In this document: positions 25,593 to 34,901 of the stretch, piece by piece
How positions within the stretch are numbered: position 1 is the first letter of the stretch
How the letters are laid out: the number at the start of each line of letters is the position of its first letter
Assembly (NCBI GenBank): GCA_943908365.1
Contig: CALTTH010000013.1
Location: 7,850 to 71,849 of the forward strand
Length of the DNA stretch: 64,000 nt
Source of the DNA: an uncultured Hyphomicrobiales bacterium
GTDB lineage: Bacteria; Pseudomonadota; Alphaproteobacteria; Rhizobiales; Rhizobiaceae
Reading direction: 5' to 3'
Notes under the pieces: generated by a model
What the model was told of the DNA's origin: nothing
The model's input: the letters and a program-made list of their open reading frames with translations, nothing else
Databases searched by the model: none
Made by a program: the position numbers and the translations under genes

Positions 25593-28500
25593 TCTTTTCG
25601 AATACGCCGCGGAGCAGGCTCAAGATCACGGCCCGGTGCGCGACGAGCCAGGCGCCTGGATCGACTGGACGACACGCCAGCAGACCCGCGCCTCCGATCC
25701 GACCAGCTCGGCATGGGTGTCGGCCAATGCGGGTTCGGGCAAAACGCATGTCTTGACCCAGCGGGTGATCCGTCTGCTGCTGGCCGGTTGTCGTCCCTCC
25801 GCCATTCTGTGCCTGACCTATACCAAGGCGGCGGCCTCGGAAATGTCGAGCCGCGTCTTCGATCGCCTCGCGGACTGGGCCACGCTGTCCGACGCCGCCT
25901 TGAAAGACCGTATCGCGACAATTGAAGGGCGTATCCCCGACGCGATCAAGCTGAAGGAGGCGCGTCGTCTTTTCGCCAAGGCGCTGGAAACGCCGGGCGG
26001 GCTGAAAATCCAGACGATCCACGCCTTCTGCGAAGCGCTGCTGCACCAGTTTCCGCTGGAAGCAAACGTCGCTGGCCACTTCTCGGTTCTGGACGATCGT
26101 GCCGCCAGCAGTCTCCTCGCAGAAGCGCGCCGCAGCCTGCTGACCGCCGTTTCGCTCGAGCAGGACACGCCGCTGGCTCAGGCGCTCGCCTATGTGCTTG
26201 ATCTCGCCGACGAGACCGGGCTGGAAGCGCTGCTGAGTGCCGTCGTCGCCAACCGCAATCCTCTGCGCGGCTTTCTCGAAGACGCCTCCCGCAGCGGTGG
26301 AATCGACGCGGCACTTCGGCGCCATGCTCGCATCAGCGCCACTGAAACGCTAGAGACGGCAGCGGCCGCCTATTGGCCACTCCCGGGTCTCTCCGGCCTG
26401 TCGCTCGACACCTATCTGACGCTGTCCGACGAGGTCGGGGGCGCGCGGACGCACGAAGTGTCCTACGCGTTGCGGGAGGCGGCGCGAGAAAGAGATCCGT
26501 TCAAGCGCATCGCTTTCCTCGAAAGCGCGTTGCTGACCCAGAAGGGTGAGCCGAAGTCCGATGCCTACGTCATCAACAAGGCGATGCAGACGGCAGCACC
26601 CAATCTCCTGGATGATCTGACGCTGGCGCGCACCCACGTGGTTGCCTGCCGCGACCGGTATCGGACGCTGCGCATGCTGGAGGCGACCAGACATGCCTTG
26701 ACCCTGGCAGACCGGCTGATCGGCGACTTCGAGGATTTGAAGAAGCAGCGCAGCCAGCTCGATTTCGAAGACCTGATCGAGCGCGCGGCCACGCTTCTCA
26801 ACCGCGATACGGCGGGCGCCTGGGTGCATTACAAGCTGGACCAGGGTATCGACCATATTCTCGTCGATGAGGCGCAGGATACCAGCCCGGTGCAGTGGTC
26901 GATCATCCAGTCGCTGGCAGCAGATTTCTTCCATGGCGAGACCGCACGCGCTGGTCAACGCACGCTGTTTGCCGTGGGTGACGAGAAGCAGTCGATCTAT
27001 TCCTTTCAAGGAGCAAGGCCGGAGCGGTTTTCGCAGGAGCGTGAGGAGACGGCGCGGCGGGTGACCGCCGTCCAGCAGATATTCCATCCCGTGCGTCTTC
27101 CGCTTTCCTTCCGTTCCACGGCGGATGTGCTGGCTGCGGTGGACCAGGTCTTCTCTTTGCCCGAAAATGCCGCAGGCCTCAGCGCCGACAACGAACCCGT
27201 CGAGCATCGCTCCAACCGCCTTAGTCAAGCCGGGACGGTGGAGGTGTGGGACATGATCGCCGCTGAGCCGGTCGAAGACGAAGAAGACTGGACGGCACCT
27301 TTCGATGCATTGCGCGAAAGCGCCCCGCCCGCCATCGTCGCACGACGGATCGCGGCGCGCATCGCAGCGATGATCGGCACGGAAACGGTGATTGAGAAAG
27401 GCGTCGAACGTTTTATCGAGGCGGGCGACATTCTGGTATTGGTGCGCAAACGCCACGCCTTCGTCAACGCGTTGACGCGCGAGTTGAAGCAGCGAAAAAA
27501 CATTCCCGTTGCCGGTGCCGACCGCTTGCGGCTGACCGACCACATCGCCATTCAGGATCTGCTGGCACTTGGCCGCTTCGTGCTTTTGCCGAAGGACGAT
27601 CTATCGCTTTCGGCATTGCTGAAAAGCCCGCTCTTCAATCATGATGAAGACGATATTTTTGACCTAGCGGCCAAGCGTCCGGAGAAGACAAGCGTCTGGG
27701 ACTATCTCCAGCAGCGCGCGCAAGAAGATGGAAGCCGCTTTGCCGAGACGCTTGAAACCCTCTCGTCCCTGATTGCGCTCTCCCGTAGCGCGACGATTCA
27801 CGATTTCTACGCGGCGGTGATGACCATCTATCAAGGTCGCAAGCGCTTTCTTGCACGCCTTGGCAACGAAGCGAGCGACGTTCTGGATGAGTTTTTGTCC
27901 TTCGCGCTCGATCACGAAAAGACCGGCCTCCCCGGCCTGCAATCCTTCATCTCCGTGCTGGAAACGGACGCCCCGGAGATCAAGCGCGAGCAGGACAAGG
28001 AGCGCGGCGAAGTCCGCATCATGACGGTTCACGCCTCCAAGGGTCTTGAGGCACCCGTGGTGTTTCTCGTCGATGGCGGCTCGAAGGCCTTCATTCCAAG
28101 CCATGTGCCCCGGCTTCGCTTTGTCGAAACCAGGGATGCCGCATTCCCCGTGTGGCTGCCAGGAAAGAACTTCGATAACGCGTTGATCGACCAGGACGAT
28201 GGCCGCTTGAAGGACGCCGCGGAGCAGGAATATCGCCGCCTTCTCTATGTGGCCATGACGCGGGCTGCCGATCATCTGATTGTCTGCGGCTATCGTGGGC
28301 CGAAGGAAAATCCGGATTGCTGGCACCAGATGATCAAGCGGGCGCTTGTCGCGGATGAAGCGCGATGCATCTCTCATCAGTTCCAGGCAGGCGGCGAAGC
28401 CTGGGACGGTCTGTTGTGGCGGATGAATGCCCATGAGCCAAAGGCGATACCCCAGAGCGAGACCTCGTCGAGTGCTGCGCCAGAAGCATTTCCCGCCTCG

Positions 28501-29160
28501 CTGATGCAACCACTGCCACCGGCACCTGCCCTTCCCCGGCCTCTCAGCCCGTCCGGCGCGGGAACGATCATCGATGACGATGCAGATGACCTTGTCGTGT
28601 CCTCCCCGCTCTTCACCAAACCGGAAACAGCTTCCGGCCTTGCATTGCAACGTGGGCGTCTTGTGCACCGGATGCTGCAGACGCTGCCGGACTATCCCGA
28701 GGATCAGCGGGAAGATGCCGCCCGTCGCTATGCAGAGCGTGCCGCGCGCTACTGGCCGGAATTGGAACGCGAGAGATTGATCGGCACCACGCTCGCCGTT
28801 CTTTCCGAACCAGCGATCCAGTCTGCCTTTTCCGCCAATAGCCGAGCGGAGGTTTCGATCATGGGAACGTTGCGCCTGGGCAGGCAGGATTTTGCCGTTT
28901 CCGGCCGGATCGACCGCTTGGCAGTGGACGGGGAACGCGTCATTCTGGTAGATTACAAGACCAACCGGATACCACCCGCCAATGAGAACACCATTCCCTT
29001 CGCCCATATCGCACAGCTTGCGATCTATCGTGAAATTCTGAAGCCGCTTTACCCGGACAAGGCTTTCACTTGCGCGCTCGTCTATACGGAGAACGCGTCC
29101 TTCGTGACGCTCACGGACGAAGCGCTGTCACAAGCCCTTGCCGCAATCTCGACAAAGTGA
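25582..29160 (+). CDS. addA: double-strand break repair helicase AddA
   Basis: 1192 aa. UvrD-like helicase: Walker A SANAGSGKTHVLTQRVI near residues 48-64, LVDEAQDTSP (motif II), VGDEKQSIYSFQGA (motif III), VHASKGLEAPVVFL (motif V) and YVAMTRAADHL (motif VI). The C-terminal RecB-like nuclease has LVDYKTNRIPP. The start at 25582 has GGGAG 6 bases upstream; a longer frame to 25516 lies wholly inside addB. Works with AddB on DNA ends to prepare RecA loading. trxA follows after 75 bp. Confidence 0.95.
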   Translation: MANDLFEYAAEQAQDHGPVRDEPGAWIDWTTRQQTRASDPTSSAWVSANAGSGKTHVLTQRVIRLLLAGCRPSAILCLTYTKAAASEMSSRVFDRLADWATLSDAALKDRIATIEGRIPDAIKLKEARRLFAKALETPGGLKIQTIHAFCEALLHQFPLEANVAGHFSVLDDRAASSLLAEARRSLLTAVSLEQDTPLAQALAYVLDLADETGLEALLSAVVANRNPLRGFLEDASRSGGIDAALRRHARISATETLETAAAAYWPLPGLSGLSLDTYLTLSDEVGGARTHEVSYALREAARERDPFKRIAFLESALLTQKGEPKSDAYVINKAMQTAAPNLLDDLTLARTHVVACRDRYRTLRMLEATRHALTLADRLIGDFEDLKKQRSQLDFEDLIERAATLLNRDTAGAWVHYKLDQGIDHILVDEAQDTSPVQWSIIQSLAADFFHGETARAGQRTLFAVGDEKQSIYSFQGARPERFSQEREETARRVTAVQQIFHPVRLPLSFRSTADVLAAVDQVFSLPENAAGLSADNEPVEHRSNRLSQAGTVEVWDMIAAEPVEDEEDWTAPFDALRESAPPAIVARRIAARIAAMIGTETVIEKGVERFIEAGDILVLVRKRHAFVNALTRELKQRKNIPVAGADRLRLTDHIAIQDLLALGRFVLLPKDDLSLSALLKSPLFNHDEDDIFDLAAKRPEKTSVWDYLQQRAQEDGSRFAETLETLSSLIALSRSATIHDFYAAVMTIYQGRKRFLARLGNEASDVLDEFLSFALDHEKTGLPGLQSFISVLETDAPEIKREQDKERGEVRIMTVHASKGLEAPVVFLVDGGSKAFIPSHVPRLRFVETRDAAFPVWLPGKNFDNALIDQDDGRLKDAAEQEYRRLLYVAMTRAADHLIVCGYRGPKENPDCWHQMIKRALVADEARCISHQFQAGGEAWDGLLWRMNAHEPKAIPQSETSSSAAPEAFPASLMQPLPPAPALPRPLSPSGAGTIIDDDADDLVVSSPLFTKPETASGLALQRGRLVHRMLQTLPDYPEDQREDAARRYAERAARYWPELERERLIGTTLAVLSEPAIQSAFSANSRAEVSIMGTLRLGRQDFAVSGRIDRLAVDGERVILVDYKTNRIPPANENTIPFAHIAQLAIYREILKPLYPDKAFTCALVYTENASFVTLTDEALSQALAAISTK

Positions 29161-29235
29161 GATACCGGACATTGAAAATGCCCATCCCCCGCATCACATG
29201 AATGCCGAACAGATTCACTGAAAGGAGAGCCAATT

Positions 29236-29556
29236 ATGGCTACCGTGAAAGTCGATACCTCCAACTTCCAGTCTGAAGTTCTCGAATCCGCTGAGCCAGT
29301 CGTCGTAGACTTCTGGGCCGAGTGGTGCGGCCCGTGCAAGATGATTGCGCCAAGCCTCGAAGAGATCGCTACGGAACTTTCTGGCAAGGTGAAGGTCGCA
29401 AAGCTGAACATCGACGAAAACCCTGAGCTTGCTGCTCAGTTCGGCGTTCGCTCTATCCCGACGCTCGCCATGTTCAAGGGAGGCGAAGTGGCCGATATCA
29501 AGGTCGGTGCAGCTCCCAAGACAGCGCTCTCCGCCTGGATTTCCAGCGCTGCCTGA
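29236..29556 (+). CDS. trxA: thioredoxin
   Basis: 106 aa single-domain cytoplasmic thioredoxin. The active site WCGPC is at residues 30-34, and cis-Pro is in VRSIPTLAMFKGG. GAAAGGAGAG precedes the ATG. Downstream of addA and upstream of a strong bidirectional terminator. An addA-trxA-folC order is common in rhizobia. Confidence 0.97.
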   Translation: MATVKVDTSNFQSEVLESAEPVVVDFWAEWCGPCKMIAPSLEEIATELSGKVKVAKLNIDENPELAAQFGVRSIPTLAMFKGGEVADIKVGAAPKTALSAWISSAA

Positions 29557-29576
29557 TCGTTTGCGAATGCAAGATT

Positions 29577-29607
29577 AAAAAAAGCCCGGTTCTGCCGGGC
29601 TTTTTTT
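29577..29607. terminator. bidirectional terminator between trxA and folC
   Basis: AGCCCGG and CCGGGCT stem with a 5-base loop, flanked by seven As on the left and seven Ts on the right, so it can end both trxA (plus) and folC (minus). Confidence 0.93.
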
Positions 29608-29635
29608 GATCGTCGGTTGCGTGATGCCTTCAAGT

Positions 29636-30988
29636 TTATTGCGGCGGTGTGCCATTCAGCGCCAGCGCGTTACCCGCGAGATAGAGTGATCCGCCGATCA
29701 GGATGCGCGGTGCGGGCTTCGCCGGGTCGAGGCGCTTTGCCAATTCCTCCAAAGCTTCTTCGATGGAGGCTGTCGGCGCTGCCGTCAGGCCAGCGTCGAA
29801 GACGGCGTGGGCCAGAACGACGGGGTCGATCGCTGCATCCGACCCGTGGATCGGTACGGTGAAGACATATTCGGCAATACCGGCGAAGGCCTTGAAGTAG
29901 CCGACCTGATCCTTGGTGTTGATCATGCCCGCAATCAGCACCAGCGGCCGAGCACTCTTTTCCTCGAAACCGGCCATGGCTTCGGCAATAACCTCGCCAG
30001 CGCCTGGATTATGACCGCCATCGATCCAGATTTCGCTGCCTTTTGGCGCGAGATCGAAGATGCGACCGCGGGTGACGCGTTGGAGGCGGCCCGGCCACTC
30101 GACCGATGTCATGGCCTTTTCGATCATGCGATCGGTGACGCTGAAACCGGCAGCCTTGACGGCGCGAATGGCAGCGGCGGCATTGCCGAGCTGATGGCGG
30201 CCAGGAAGGCGCGGCAGCGGCGCGTCGACGAGGCTGAACTCGTCCTGATAGACCATGCGGCCATGTTCTTCATGCGCAGAGAAATCCTGACCATAGATGG
30301 CTGTCGGGCATTTCAGACGCTCAGCGGTGGCGATCAGCACATCGAGTGCTGCGTCGTATTCCTGGTAGCCAATCACGACCGGCGAGCCGGTCTTCATGAT
30401 GCCTGCCTTTTCCGCTGCGATCAGTTCGACGCGATCGCCGAGATAAGCCTGATGGTCGAGCGAGATCGGCATGATGACCGAGACGGCCGGATTGGAAATG
30501 ACATTGGTCGCATCGAAACGACCGCCAAGCCCCACTTCGAGAACGACCACATCGGCAGGCTGTTCGGCAAAGAGCACGAAGGTGACGGCGGTCAGGATTT
30601 CGAAAACGGTGATATACTGACCGTCATTGGCGGCTTCCACTCGGGCCAGAGCATCGGCAAGCATGGCATCTTCCACCAGCCGACCGGGGGCGCCGGCAAC
30701 ACCGATACGGTAGCGCTCATTCCAGTTCACAAGGTGGGGCGAGGTGTGGACGTGAACGGCCAGGCCTGCGGCTTCCAGAAGCGCACGGCTAAAGGCCGTG
30801 ACCGAGCCTTTGCCATTGGTGCCCGCCACATGGATGACGGGCGGTAGGCGCTTATGCGGATTGCCAAGCTTTTCGAGGAGGCGGGTGATCCTGTCCAGCG
30901 ACAGATCGAAGCCCTTGGGGTGAAGCTGCATCAATCTTTCGATGATGCGTTCCGCCTCGCTCATGTCAGGCTTCGTCATATCCGTCAT
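29636..30988 (-). CDS. folC: bifunctional folylpolyglutamate/dihydrofolate synthase
   Basis: 450 aa; adds glutamate to dihydropteroate and to folates. P-loop GTNGKGS at residues 56-62, then HTSPHLVNWNERYRI and LEVGLGGRFDATN (Mur-ligase-like ATPase), and WIDGGHNPGAG in the C-terminal domain. GGAGG lies 5 bases before the ATG at 30988. Follows accD by 28 bp on the minus strand; an accD-folC pair is widespread in bacteria. Confidence 0.95.
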   Translation of the reverse strand: MTDMTKPDMSEAERIIERLMQLHPKGFDLSLDRITRLLEKLGNPHKRLPPVIHVAGTNGKGSVTAFSRALLEAAGLAVHVHTSPHLVNWNERYRIGVAGAPGRLVEDAMLADALARVEAANDGQYITVFEILTAVTFVLFAEQPADVVVLEVGLGGRFDATNVISNPAVSVIMPISLDHQAYLGDRVELIAAEKAGIMKTGSPVVIGYQEYDAALDVLIATAERLKCPTAIYGQDFSAHEEHGRMVYQDEFSLVDAPLPRLPGRHQLGNAAAAIRAVKAAGFSVTDRMIEKAMTSVEWPGRLQRVTRGRIFDLAPKGSEIWIDGGHNPGAGEVIAEAMAGFEEKSARPLVLIAGMINTKDQVGYFKAFAGIAEYVFTVPIHGSDAAIDPVVLAHAVFDAGLTAAPTASIEEALEELAKRLDPAKPAPRILIGGSLYLAGNALALNGTPPQ

Positions 30989-31016
30989 CCACCCCTCCGG
31001 AGCGTGTTTGAATGCG

Positions 31017-31910
31017 TCAGGCCGTGGCAGCGATAGGCAGAATATCCTTGGAGGTGCTGGCCGGTGCCTTCGTCATGATCTTCAGGAGGTTGGCAAGCGT
31101 ATCCGGGATAGCGTGGCGATCGACGACCATGTCCACCATGCCGTGATCCAAGAGATATTCCGATGTCTGGAAGCCCTCGGGAAGCTTTTCGCGGATAGTC
31201 TGTTCGATGACGCGCTTGCCGGCGAAGCAGATTTCAGCGCCCGGTTCGGCAATATGGACATCGCCCAGCATGGCGTAGGACGCCGTGACACCGCCCGTCG
31301 TCGGGTTGGTGAGAACCACGATATAGGGCATGCCTGCTTCTTTCAGCATGTTGACGGCAACCGTGGTGCGCGGAAGCTGCATCAGCGACAGGATGCCTTC
31401 CTGCATGCGCGCACCGCCAGAGGCCGGGAACATGACGAGCGGGCAGCGCTCGGAGATGGCGCGCTCGAAAGCCTTGACGATCGCCTCGCCTGCGGCAATG
31501 CCGAGCGAGCCGCCCATGAACTGGAACTCATGCACGACGGCGACGATCTTCAGGCCCTGAAGCTTGCCGACGCCCGCCAGGATCGTGTCTTCCTGTTCGG
31601 TCTTTGCGCGGCTGTCGCGCAGACGATCGGAGTACTTTTTGGAATCGCGAAACTTCAGCGGATCCTGCGCCACTTTCGGCTGTGGCAATGCCTCATAGGC
31701 GCCTTCGTCGAACAGGTCGGCAAGACGAGCCTTTGCGGGCATCTTCATGTGGAAGCCGGACGCGGGAATAACCCACTTGTTTTCTTCCAGATCCTTGTGG
31801 AAGACCATTTCGCCGGTTTCCGGGCATTTGATCCAGAGATTTTCCGGGGTATCCCGGCGGCCCAGCATGGAATTGATCCGCGGGCGTACGTAATTGGTAA
31901 TCCAGTTCAC
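31017..31910 (-). CDS. accD: acetyl-CoA carboxylase carboxyltransferase subunit beta
   Basis: 297 aa; with AccA forms the carboxyltransferase that makes malonyl-CoA. Crotonase-like signatures are VVHEFQFMGGSLGIAAGEAI, FPASGGARMQEGILSLMQ and GGVTASYAMLGDV. The N-terminal zinc ribbon that in E. coli has four Cys is degenerate here: LWIKCPETGEMVFHKDLE and the following residues hold a single Cys. This form is known in other Rhizobiaceae. Downstream of trpFBA by 165 bp and 28 bp before folC. Confidence 0.95.
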   Translation of the reverse strand: MNWITNYVRPRINSMLGRRDTPENLWIKCPETGEMVFHKDLEENKWVIPASGFHMKMPAKARLADLFDEGAYEALPQPKVAQDPLKFRDSKKYSDRLRDSRAKTEQEDTILAGVGKLQGLKIVAVVHEFQFMGGSLGIAAGEAIVKAFERAISERCPLVMFPASGGARMQEGILSLMQLPRTTVAVNMLKEAGMPYIVVLTNPTTGGVTASYAMLGDVHIAEPGAEICFAGKRVIEQTIREKLPEGFQTSEYLLDHGMVDMVVDRHAIPDTLANLLKIMTKAPASTSKDILPIAATA

Positions 31911-32075
31911 GTTCTTTACTCCTGACTGTCCGCGCTGAACCGATGATCCTTCGGCAGCAGTTGAGCGGAATGGCGACGCATCGCTGCGGTTTCAATCCAA
32001 TTCCGCTCGTCTTCCTTTACATTCAAAATCAGCATGGCGATTTCAAGTCGGTCACGGTCTGAGATCGCCTCGATG

Positions 32076-32903
32076 TCATGCGCGCGACGCGCGCACGCCT
32101 GTCGAGAGGCCCTTTACCAGCGTTGTTACCGCCGGCACAGTGTCATTCGTTGCCTTGCCATCCTTGGTGAGGCTGAGGGCGATCTGGTTGACAATGGCCG
32201 AACCGACCACGACACCATCGGCTACGGCACCGATTGCCTTTGCGTGATCGGCCGTCTTGACGCCGAAGCCGACACAGACGGGCAGATCGGTATGGGACTT
32301 GATCCGCTCGACAGCACCGGAAATCGTCGACGGATCGGGCAAGGCCGAACCGGTGATGCCGTTCATCGAAACGTAATAGACGAAGCCTGAGGTATTTCTC
32401 AGAACAGTCGGAAGACGCTTCTCATCGGTTGTCGGCGTTGCCAGACGGATGAAGTTGACATCCTTCTGAACAGCCGGGATGCACAATTCGTCATCCATTT
32501 CCGGCGGCAGATCGACCACGATCAGTCCGTCGATGCCGGCGGAGAGCGCGTCGTCGAGGAACTTGTCGACGCCGTAGATGTAGATCGGATTGTAGTAACC
32601 CATCAAGACAATCGGTGTTTCATCATCCTGCTTGCGGAATTCGCGTGCGAGATCGAGCGTGGTCGCCAGCGTCTGACCACCTTTCAGCGCCCGCTGTCCG
32701 GCCATCTGGATTGCCGGGCCATCGGCCATGGGATCGGAAAACGGCATGCCAAGCTCGATGACATCGGCACCGGCGTCCGGCAGCGCCTTCATGATGCCGA
32801 GCGAGGTTTCGAAATCAGGGTCGCCACCCATGAAATAGGTGACGAGGGCCGGACGATTTTGCGCACGCAGATCGGCAAAGCGCTTGTCCATACGTGCAGT
32901 CAT
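32076..32903 (-). CDS. trpA: tryptophan synthase alpha subunit
   Basis: 275 aa barrel; cleaves indole-glycerol phosphate. Catalytic Glu50 and Asp61 are in DVIELGMPFSDPMADGP. YYVSMNGITGSA and CVGFGVKTADHA are the phosphate-binding end. It starts one base after the trpB stop, so trpB-trpA are coupled. Confidence 0.97.
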   Translation of the reverse strand: MTARMDKRFADLRAQNRPALVTYFMGGDPDFETSLGIMKALPDAGADVIELGMPFSDPMADGPAIQMAGQRALKGGQTLATTLDLAREFRKQDDETPIVLMGYYNPIYIYGVDKFLDDALSAGIDGLIVVDLPPEMDDELCIPAVQKDVNFIRLATPTTDEKRLPTVLRNTSGFVYYVSMNGITGSALPDPSTISGAVERIKSHTDLPVCVGFGVKTADHAKAIGAVADGVVVGSAIVNQIALSLTKDGKATNDTVPAVTTLVKGLSTGVRASRA

Positions 32904-32904
32904 A

Positions 32905-34131
32905 TCAGAGTCCCATTCCCAGAATTTTACCGACCGTGAAAATATCCTTGTCGCCGCGACCGCAGAGATTCATCAGGATGATCTCGTCCTTGCCCATCTT
33001 CGGCGCTCGCTTGATGACTTCGGCCAGCGCATGGCTCGGCTCGAGGGCTGGAATGATGCCTTCGGTGCGCGTCAGCATCTGGAAGGCGTCAAGCGCTTCA
33101 TTGTCCATGATCGGCACATATTCGACGCGGCCGGCATCCTTCAACCAGGAATGCTCAGGTCCGATGCCCGGATAGTCGAGACCGGCGGAGATGGAATGAC
33201 CTTCCTTGATCTGGCCGTCACTATCTTGAAGCAGGTAGGTGCGGTTGCCGTGCAGGACGCCCGGCGAACCGGCTGTCAGCGAAGCGCAATGCTCTTCGCC
33301 GTCCAGGCCCTTGCCGCCCGCTTCGACGCCGACGATCTTGACGCCCGCATCATCCAGGAACGGATGGAACAGGCCAATGGCATTGGAGCCACCACCGACG
33401 GCTGCGACCAGCATATCCGGCAAACGGCCTTCGAGTGCCAACAGCTGCTCGCGCGCTTCCTTGCCGATAACCGACTGGAACTCACGCACCATTTCCGGAT
33501 AGGGGTGCGGGCCAGCCGCCGTGCCGATCATGTAATAGGTGTCGTCGACATTGGTGACCCAGTCACGCAAAGCTTCGTTCATCGCGTCCTTCAGCGTGCC
33601 GTGGCCCGCCGTCACCGGCTTTACCTCTGCACCCAGAAGCTTCATGCGGAACACATTGGGCGCCTGGCGCTCCACATCGGTCGCGCCCATATAGACCACG
33701 CAAGGAATGCCGAAGCGCGCGGCAACCGTTGCGGAGGCAACGCCGTGCTGACCGGCACCGGTTTCAGCAATGATGCGGGTCTTGCCCATGCGCTTGGCGA
33801 GAAGGATCTGGCCAAGGCAGTTGTTGATCTTGTGCGAACCGGTGTGGTTCAACTCATCACGCTTGAAATAGATCTTCGCGCCGCCGAGTTCAGCCGTCAG
33901 GCGCTCGGCAAAATAGATCGGGCTTGGGCGACCGGTATAGTGCGTGTTGAGGTGTTCAAGCTCCGCCTTGAACTCCGGATCGTCCTTGGCCTTTTCCCAC
34001 TCGGCCTGCAGGTCGAGGATCAAAGGCATCAGCGTCTCGGCAACGAAGCGGCCTCCGTAGATACCGAAGCGTCCGTCCTCATCGGGACCGGCGCGAAACG
34101 AGTTGGGTTTCAGCGTTTCGTTCACTTTCAA
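32905..34131 (-). CDS. trpB: tryptophan synthase beta subunit
   Basis: 408 aa PLP enzyme joining indole and serine. The Schiff-base Lys101 is in ELNHTGSHKINNCLGQ. Phosphate loop VGGGSNAIG and GAGQHGVA are TrpB signatures. Family length. Five bases after trpF; part of the trpF-trpB-trpA operon separate from trpE/G/D/C, which are not in this window. Confidence 0.98.
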   Translation of the reverse strand: MKVNETLKPNSFRAGPDEDGRFGIYGGRFVAETLMPLILDLQAEWEKAKDDPEFKAELEHLNTHYTGRPSPIYFAERLTAELGGAKIYFKRDELNHTGSHKINNCLGQILLAKRMGKTRIIAETGAGQHGVASATVAARFGIPCVVYMGATDVERQAPNVFRMKLLGAEVKPVTAGHGTLKDAMNEALRDWVTNVDDTYYMIGTAAGPHPYPEMVREFQSVIGKEAREQLLALEGRLPDMLVAAVGGGSNAIGLFHPFLDDAGVKIVGVEAGGKGLDGEEHCASLTAGSPGVLHGNRTYLLQDSDGQIKEGHSISAGLDYPGIGPEHSWLKDAGRVEYVPIMDNEALDAFQMLTRTEGIIPALEPSHALAEVIKRAPKMGKDEIILMNLCGRGDKDIFTVGKILGMGL

Positions 34132-34136
34132 ACTCC

Positions 34137-34799
34137 CTACAGCAGCCTTGCCGATCGAACCGCATCGAAAAATGCGTCGATCCTGGCCAAATCCTTCACA
34201 CCCGGCGCGCTTTCCACACCCGACGATACATCCAGTCCGCTTGCTCCGGTTTTTGCCAGAGCCTCAGCAACGTTATCCGCGTTCAGACCTCCGGAAAGCA
34301 TGTAATTCACGCCGTCGTCAAGAGAATGCAGAACGCTCCAGTCAAAGGAGACACCATTGCCTCCAGGCAGTTCAGATCCCGCCGGCGCCTTGGCATCGAA
34401 GAGGAAACTGTCCGCGATCCCGATATAGGGATCGATCTTGGCGAGATCATCGGCGTCACGAATAGAAAAAGCCTTCATCACCGGCAGGCCGTAGAGTGCC
34501 TTGACGCTCAGCACGCGCTCCGGGCTCTCGCTGCCGTGGAGCTGGAGGATATCGGGTTTCAGCAGATCGATGATCTCGTCAAGCTCGTCATTATCGGCAT
34601 TGACGGTGACGGCAACGATCTTGACGCTGCCGCGAACGGCATCTGCCAGCTTGCCGGCAATATCCGGTTCGATGTTGCGTGGGCTCTTCTCGAAAAAGAT
34701 GAAACCGATATGCGTCGCCCCGCGACGAACTGCGCGTTCGACGGCTTCCGGCGTTTTCAGCCCGCAAATCTTGATGTCCGGAGTAATGGCACTTTTCAT
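34137..34799 (-). CDS. trpF: phosphoribosylanthranilate isomerase
   Basis: 220 aa from ATG at 34799 (MKSAITPDIKICGLKTPEAV). Catalytic Cys12 is in KICGLK and catalytic Asp in FLFDAKAP; GGLNADNV is the phosphate loop. The frame is open upstream to 34886, but that stretch would begin inside a parS-like site and lacks family similarity. A GTG one codon before 34799 is another possible start; no good ribosome site is visible. First gene of trpFBA. Confidence 0.93.
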   Translation of the reverse strand: MKSAITPDIKICGLKTPEAVERAVRRGATHIGFIFFEKSPRNIEPDIAGKLADAVRGSVKIVAVTVNADNDELDEIIDLLKPDILQLHGSESPERVLSVKALYGLPVMKAFSIRDADDLAKIDPYIGIADSFLFDAKAPAGSELPGGNGVSFDWSVLHSLDDGVNYMLSGGLNADNVAEALAKTGASGLDVSSGVESAPGVKDLARIDAFFDAVRSARLL

Positions 34800-34868
34800 G
34801 ACTGGGACGTGACATGAAATGGCGTGTAAGTCGAGCCAAAATGCTGGCGAAGAGGGTCGGCTGAAAAA

Positions 34869-34884
34869 TGTTTCACGTGAATCC
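34869..34884 (+). promoter_or_regulatory. parS-like ParB site 1
   Basis: TGTTTCACGTGAATCC matches parS (TGTTTCACGTGAAACA) at 14 of 16 positions. The altered right half contains GAATC, a GANTC (CcrM-type) methylation sequence. It lies 70 bp upstream of trpF and about 14.7 kb from oriC; the altered half faces oriC. Confidence 0.75.
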
Positions 34885-34901
34885 AAACCTGCAATCTTGG
34901 C

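Noticed and set aside
34800..34886. N-terminal extension of trpF starting at 34886
   Set aside because: The extra residues (MDSRETFF and onward) are encoded by parS-like site 1 and have no family similarity.
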